From Candidatus Daviesbacteria bacterium (GTDB taxonomy: Bacteria; Patescibacteriota; Microgenomatia; Daviesbacterales; UBA10151): a stretch of 9,108 bases of DNA. Positions 6,401 to 9,108 of the stretch are shown piece after piece (the stretch's first letter is position 1; each line of letters begins with the position of its first letter). The DNA is taken from the NCBI GenBank assembly GCA_016186985.1, contig JACPKO010000034.1, positions 1 through 9,108 of the forward strand, read 5' to 3'. The notes beneath the pieces were generated by a model. That model saw only the letters and a list, made by a program, of their open reading frames with translations. It ran no database searches and was not told where the DNA came from. The position numbers and the translations under genes are program-made.

Positions 6401-6555
6401 GGGTTATTGGTTGATAAGTTGCATTTTGGAGTTACCCTGGCGCCGCTGGTTGATACAAAACCTCCGTATTGTGCGTATACATTGCCAGCAAGGATTAATC
6501 CTATTGACGAAAGGGTAAGAAGAGATAGCGTTATCTGACGAAGAAACTTTTTCAC
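3409..6555 (-). CDS. large secreted multidomain protein: three PA14, one LamG, split Fn3-like and Ig-like modules
   Basis: 1048 residues, exported by a signal peptide (MKKFLRQ, hydrophobic 8-23, cleavage after VYA at 28). Order of parts: Fn3-like first half (about 41-80); three PA14 domains (about 83-227, 245-387, 400-540), each opening with GL(K/Y)xxYxxxxxLxGxP and ending near a (L/I)xLxWS motif; Fn3-like second half (540-593); another Fn3-like first half (594-640); a LamG/concanavalin-like domain (645-856, opening GLLSYWGFNE, containing FTIAGWINP and closing EDFGIWSRVLTSQEL); Fn3-like second half (860-914); an Ig-like domain (915-1024) with Cys961 and Cys1007; and a short tail FKTTGGDVHTNKGI. 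PA14 and LamG modules generally bind carbohydrate, so adhesion or glycan binding outside the cell is likely; no catalytic domain is recognised. There is no LPxTG or C-terminal membrane anchor. The start is GTG, supported by the signal peptide and by a promoter predicted to start at about this codon. Heads a probable two-gene unit with the 285-residue secreted protein. Confidence 0.93.
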   Translation of the reverse strand: MKKFLRQITLSLLTLSSIGLILAGNVYAQYGGFVSTSGARVTPKCNLSTNNPQMDVTWSDSNSIKSTYEIRKTNGVKRATGDGLKGFYFANKDLKGTPILEKDGEVINHNWGSGAPSPAVSATGDNFSASWVGFLEIPDNADYTFHLNGNDGKRLYLNGVKAIDDWKDTNNATTKSSDPTRFLAGSKIPIRIEYYDRKGNAEIHLTWSYNSNNNVPIEKNKLFSSDIEYQVITPAPITPRTTPNGLKASYFPNKNLTGNPIYEVDGENVNFNWGDSSPNTLVPTDNFSARWSGQVLIPKDGDYVFSVDTSDGGILYLDGIRIINEWGDHNNTKSTSADPITLAANTKHNIIFEYYEKTGKAEARLNWSYPGVSKTPIPTGNLFSSELIQNFNSLLYLKKDGLYASYYTAPDLSGYPVLKRIDKKVDFAWGNSTPDPSIPGGEFGAKWAGQVLVPNVTDNYSFYVNVKDGARLFIDGVMVIDSWTNKNSPQEIASDPIKLAANSRHNIMLEYYSKTGNPKIQLGWSAPSLPKQVINQNAIVSDNTSGNFYSAEYQYIDNSVFQPNTFTAYSVLTRGVYGSRQSAWTDYQLPENCGAITISPNPIVSCNTIETSWTADPGTNPYGIFRAEINNQRGFTKDTGNSLTGGLLSYWGFNERGATAVDSKGLNNGTANGTQSINGFYGGLGRYLNGISDYIQIPSVGSNPDLNFTKNFTIAGWINPARAGGTRGILSKIAADNSIQYALSLDGNKLRFDYQRNNNFNVNGGQIKVGTLVFIAVTVDNSSGPNISLYVDDPTNPVKTGTAPAETLVSNNPIEFGRQSNNNNSYFEGIIEDFGIWSRVLTSQELMDLYNAGLANPYNPSNTRVNIVQLNNSWPQSPYSDSPPPDKMYTYQVSNFQQTSFSSWTNPVSLSPTCTPPQINLFLTSKGKTLGHNDYPLNVKQNDPVSISWNTTNVPVGPSSCTASIPSTNPAPSQDLINSWSNGKAETGNQALAPISTIGNYQFSLTCSNPQGVSGSSTITLKVEETKKPYFKTTGGDVHTNKGIYISE
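4936..6309 (-). repeat. three tandem PA14 domain repeats (protein level)
   Basis: Three homologous units of about 140-145 residues lie within the 1048-residue protein, at roughly 6309-5875, 5823-5395 and 5358-4936. Shared landmarks in order: Y(F/Y) near the start, a (H/N/A)WG(S/D/N) turn, F(S/G)AxWxG, (D/N)Y(T/V/S)F, (R/I)L(Y/F)(L/I)(D/N)G, SDP or ADP, and (I/L)EYY or FEYY. The copies are clearly diverged in sequence, so this is an old domain duplication and not a recent DNA repeat. Confidence 0.85.
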
Positions 6556-6556
6556 T

Positions 6557-6581
6557 AATTTTATCCTAACATGATAAAATT
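6557..6581. promoter_or_regulatory. 25-bp operator-like palindrome at the PA14 gene start
   Basis: Perfect 9-bp inverted repeat AATTTTATC-N7-GATAAAATT (6557-6565 and 6573-6581), ending one base before the GTG start codon. It covers the predicted -10 and transcription start, as a repressor site would. It is too AT-rich and badly placed for a terminator. No regulator is encoded in this window. Confidence 0.4.
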
Positions 6582-6592
6582 TGATTGGTCAA
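6563..6592 (-). promoter_or_regulatory. predicted promoter of the PA14 gene, possibly leaderless
   Basis: Minus strand: -35 TTGACC (6592-6587, five of six to consensus), an 18-nt spacer, then -10 TAGGAT (6568-6563, four of six). Seven bases separate the -10 from the GTG at 6555, so transcription would begin at or next to the start codon. The absence of a Shine-Dalgarno agrees with a leaderless mRNA. I see no convincing promoter for the divergent sulfatase-family gene in the rest of this gap (6593-6631). Confidence 0.45.
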
Positions 6593-6631
6593 CAGCAAGA
6601 GAGTGGTTCAGTGTACGTTTAAAGATTAAAA

Positions 6632-7990
6632 ATGATTTTAAAAGATAATGGGCTAGTTTTTAGCGTAACAGTGTTTATATTCATATTGATACTAGGACTT
6701 ACATCGTTTTTTGCAGTTAAGCAAAAAACAGCAAAGTCAAAGCCTAATCTGATTATTATTTCGATTGATACCTTAAGAGCTGATCATGTTGGGGTTTATG
6801 GTTACTTAAAAGATACAACTCCAAATATAGATAACTTTGCTAAAAACTCAACAATACTTACTAATTTTCGGACTGTTATTCCTATGACTTATCCCTCTTT
6901 TGCAACGTTGTTTAACGGACAATATCCTTTTAAAACAAGAATAACCCGTAACCAGGGAATTTTACTTAGTGACAGGACACCGACTTTGATGAAGATTTTA
7001 AAAGAAAACGGATATAAAACTGCTACATTTACTACAGGAGCATTAGCCCCTAAGGCGACAAACCTCTACAACGGTGTTGATAGCGAGGACTTCATGTTTT
7101 TTAAGACCTATCAAATCATTGATGAAAAAGAACTCTATACCCAGGATACTAACCAAAACTACGAATCATTTCTTTCAAAAGCGAACACATGGCTTGAAAA
7201 CCAGACTAAAGACAGTCAGTCGAACTTTTTCCTCTGGATTCATTTAATGGATCCGCATGCCCCATATCAGCCTCCGGAAGAATACAAATGCAAATTTAAC
7301 CGGAAATTTTGCGATTACATAAATTCTAAGAGCCCGGAAGAATTGGAGAATGAAAGAGCCACTTATCAATTTTGCTCACTTAGTCCTTTGCCGCAGGAAA
7401 AGAAAGAACTGTTTGAAACATTGTATGACGGTGGGATTGCTTACTCAGATTCTTTGGCAGGCAAAATTTTAGAGAAAATTAAAGAATTAAATATAGATAA
7501 AAATACAATAATAGTTATTTACAGTGACCACGGTGAGGGGTTTGACCATAACTATTATTTTAACCATAGGGGGGTTTTGTATGATTCGGCTTTACGGATA
7601 CCTCTTATAATAAGAACACCCGGCTCGTCAGGACTAAATAGATCTGACCTTATGCTCCAAAATACAGACTTTCTCCCAACGGTGCTCGAGTTAATGAATA
7701 TTAAATACAACACTAGAAACCTGGATGGTAAAAGTTTTGCAGGACAACTGAGCTCTTTTAAAACCATAAGGCAGCCCAAGGCAAAATATCAGTATTTCAG
7801 CAACAGCTACCTTACGAAATATGCTATTTTTGACGGAAGATATAAATATATCTATTCTCTCGATAACGCCTGCCTTTTAAACGGCCAGAAGGAAGAGTTA
7901 TATGATTTAAATGAAGTCAGGAGGTTTAACTCCTATTCGACGATTCAGGATCAAAAGCTGGAAAACCTGTTTAATCCGTTACCTTATTGA
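6632..7990 (+). CDS. membrane-anchored sulfatase/alkaline-phosphatase-superfamily enzyme (Thr at nucleophile position)
   Basis: 452 residues. One N-terminal hydrophobic segment (about 8-29) is a membrane anchor or uncleaved signal; the rest is one sulfatase-type (PF00884-like) domain. Metal-site motifs are SIDTLRADHVG (44-54, Asp46 and Asp51) and YSDHGEGF (297-304, Asp299 and His300), with MDPHAPY (206-212) and NHRG (311-314) also typical. The nucleophile motif reads MTYPSFATLFNG (85-96), so Thr86 sits where true sulfatases have the Cys or Ser converted to formylglycine, and the following Arg of CxPSR is absent. It is therefore probably not a formylglycine sulfatase; a phosphoesterase or a phospho-group transferase acting on a surface lipid or glycan is more likely, though the substrate cannot be told. 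Cys220, 227, 248 and 414 may form disulfides outside the cell. Lysines 30-37 just after the hydrophobic segment are unusual for a simple N-in anchor, so topology is uncertain. No Shine-Dalgarno is seen before ATG 6632. The O-antigen-ligase-family gene follows one base later. Confidence 0.9.
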   Translation: MILKDNGLVFSVTVFIFILILGLTSFFAVKQKTAKSKPNLIIISIDTLRADHVGVYGYLKDTTPNIDNFAKNSTILTNFRTVIPMTYPSFATLFNGQYPFKTRITRNQGILLSDRTPTLMKILKENGYKTATFTTGALAPKATNLYNGVDSEDFMFFKTYQIIDEKELYTQDTNQNYESFLSKANTWLENQTKDSQSNFFLWIHLMDPHAPYQPPEEYKCKFNRKFCDYINSKSPEELENERATYQFCSLSPLPQEKKELFETLYDGGIAYSDSLAGKILEKIKELNIDKNTIIVIYSDHGEGFDHNYYFNHRGVLYDSALRIPLIIRTPGSSGLNRSDLMLQNTDFLPTVLELMNIKYNTRNLDGKSFAGQLSSFKTIRQPKAKYQYFSNSYLTKYAIFDGRYKYIYSLDNACLLNGQKEELYDLNEVRRFNSYSTIQDQKLENLFNPLPY

Positions 7991-7991
7991 A

Positions 7992-9108
7992 ATGCTAAAA
8001 TTAAAAAGCTACTCTACAGTCATCTTTTTGACTGTTTTTAGCTTCATTTTTCTTCTTCAGACTTTGGGTTTGTTTTACGGCTGGTTAATATCCTTTTATT
8101 TGATTTTAATACTGCCTTTTTTCCTATATCTTTTTGATTATTTAGCAAAAGTACCCTTAAAGTTTCCCAAAAAACTCAGTATTACCATAATTATTTTTTT
8201 GGGTTTACTGGGGATTTCAACTTACGCAAATCCTAATATAATTGAAACGAGCAGGTTCTTCTTTTTATATACCGCTTTTTGTTTAATTTTACTTTGGGTT
8301 TTTAACCACAAACAAGAAATTTATAACCCCCTTATTAAATTAATCTTTTATTTTGCGGTGGTATTGATTCTTTTTTCACTTGTGTTAGCCAATTTAAAGC
8401 TGCCTTTTTTAGATCCTGGAAAGCTTTATGGTTATCAACTAGTCTACCCGGCTTTTGGCTCTCATAATCACCTGGGGGATTTTTTAATATTACCTTTGCT
8501 TGCGCTTTTTTACCTTCTACTTATAAAATGGAAAAATTTTTATCTTCTACTCTTTCTTAGCTTTTCAATATTCTTTATTCTCGCCTTTTCCCGGTCGGCT
8601 TATGCAAGCTTTTTAGCTGTAGTGTTTTTTATATTCATATATTTCATGAAGCTAAAGAAAATTGACCTTCGGTCTAGCTTGTTTTTTGCCACAATTTTTT
8701 TTGTTGTTTTTTATATGTTTTTTGCAATTGTAAAAGAATTTCAGTATATAAACCCTTTTGCCAAGACAAACCAATATTTATCTGAGAATAATATTTTGCA
8801 CCCAAAACAATTCGGAGGAAAAAGACTTGAATACTTTAATCAGGCGTTGCAATCAGCCAGGGATAATCCGGTTTTTGGTATTGGTTTGAACAACTTTTAT
8901 AAAGCTTCACGAAAATACGGGGCAAGTCCTTATTACTGGACTTATTCAAGTCATAATTTATTTTTGGATATATTGGTTGAAGCGGGGGTTTTGTCTCTAC
9001 TTGCGTTTATGGTTTTTTTAAGCAGAATCCTTACTTCGCTTGATAAAACGAAAGTTTTTGCACTAATCTTTTTTATAGCGTTACTGCTTAATTTTCAGAC
9101 TGACTATA
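7992..9108 (+). CDS. O-antigen ligase / polymerase (Wzy_C) family membrane protein (partial, C-terminus beyond right edge)
   Basis: My translation runs 372 residues from ATG 7992 (MLKLKSYSTVIFLTVF) to the edge without a stop. About eleven hydrophobic segments can be seen: nine before residue 247 and two after 327. Family landmarks: GSHNHLGDFL (156-165), AFSRSAYASFL (198-208) with Arg201, and the large extracytoplasmic loop (about 248-326) containing GGKRLEYFNQAL (275-286, Arg278), NPVFGIGLNNF (292-302) and SSHNLFLDILVEAG (319-332) with His321. This Arg/His loop pattern defines the WaaL/Wzy_C/PglL group, which moves or polymerises glycans from an undecaprenyl-diphosphate carrier outside the membrane. 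If the host has no lipopolysaccharide, as expected for Patescibacteria, glycan polymerisation or protein O-glycosylation is more likely than LPS ligation. The start is one base after the upstream stop (TGA A ATG), so the two genes are surely co-transcribed and probably act on the same glycan. The frame was not listed as closed because it runs off the window. Confidence 0.9.
   Translation, partial: MLKLKSYSTVIFLTVFSFIFLLQTLGLFYGWLISFYLILILPFFLYLFDYLAKVPLKFPKKLSITIIIFLGLLGISTYANPNIIETSRFFFLYTAFCLILLWVFNHKQEIYNPLIKLIFYFAVVLILFSLVLANLKLPFLDPGKLYGYQLVYPAFGSHNHLGDFLILPLLALFYLLLIKWKNFYLLLFLSFSIFFILAFSRSAYASFLAVVFFIFIYFMKLKKIDLRSSLFFATIFFVVFYMFFAIVKEFQYINPFAKTNQYLSENNILHPKQFGGKRLEYFNQALQSARDNPVFGIGLNNFYKASRKYGASPYYWTYSSHNLFLDILVEAGVLSLLAFMVFLSRILTSLDKTKVFALIFFIALLLNFQTDY

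Noticed and set aside
7555..7779. Minus-strand 74-residue open frame
   Set aside because: Antisense to the sulfatase-family gene within its conserved metal-site and C-terminal part; no evidence of its own.
1..9108. Archaeal origin of the contig
   Set aside because: The mevalonate genes and leaderless starts could suggest an archaeon, but UppS type, signal peptides, -35/-10 style promoters, the Wzy_C protein and the surface-protein modules fit Patescibacteria better. Not excluded, since no marker gene is present.

Overview
The window most resembles the genome of a Patescibacteria (Candidate Phyla Radiation) bacterium, probably of the Microgenomates group. The grounds are AT-rich DNA, tightly packed genes, and an archaeal-type mevalonate gene pair beside a bacterial-type undecaprenyl diphosphate synthase. 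The secreted proteins are also built from modules (PA14, LamG, Fn3/Ig-like, a beta-rich 'PKYLxILKD' C-terminal module) that I associate with this group from memory. The assignment is an inference; no rRNA or other marker gene is present.

Layout. Positions 1-1736 (minus strand) carry an HMG-CoA reductase gene followed by an HMG-CoA synthase gene, coupled by an ATGA overlap; the synthase runs off the left edge. A 64-bp gap separates them from a divergent uppS (1801-2502, plus). uppS converges on a two-gene minus-strand unit read from 6555 to 2514: a 1048-residue secreted PA14/LamG protein, then a 285-residue secreted beta-rich protein. A 76-bp divergent gap with a 9-bp inverted repeat and a good promoter precedes a plus-strand pair: a membrane-anchored sulfatase/alkaline-phosphatase-superfamily enzyme (6632-7990) and, one base later, an O-antigen ligase/polymerase-family membrane protein (7992 to the right edge). 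There is no gene-free stretch longer than 76 bp.

How the genes may fit together. HMG-CoA synthase and reductase start isoprenoid synthesis, UppS makes the polyprenyl carrier for envelope glycans, and the O-antigen-ligase-family protein would use carrier-linked glycan outside the membrane. The sulfatase-fold enzyme may modify an extracellular glycan or lipid, and the PA14/LamG protein looks able to bind surface or host glycans. This thread from carrier lipid to cell-surface glycan is inferred from gene neighbourhood.

Most unusual signals: (i) two separate G-rich tandem repeats with a 7-nt period, one in each of two coding regions (HMG-CoA reductase codons 64-74, with a G-quadruplex pattern in the mRNA, and the signal peptide of the 285-residue protein); (ii) a nested architecture in the 1048-residue protein, where two Fn3-like folds appear to be split by inserted binding modules; (iii) a possible leaderless GTG-start promoter overlapped by a palindrome; (iv) a 14-codon mini-ORF bridging the two surface-protein genes by stop/start overlaps; (v) Thr instead of Cys/Ser at the sulfatase nucleophile position.
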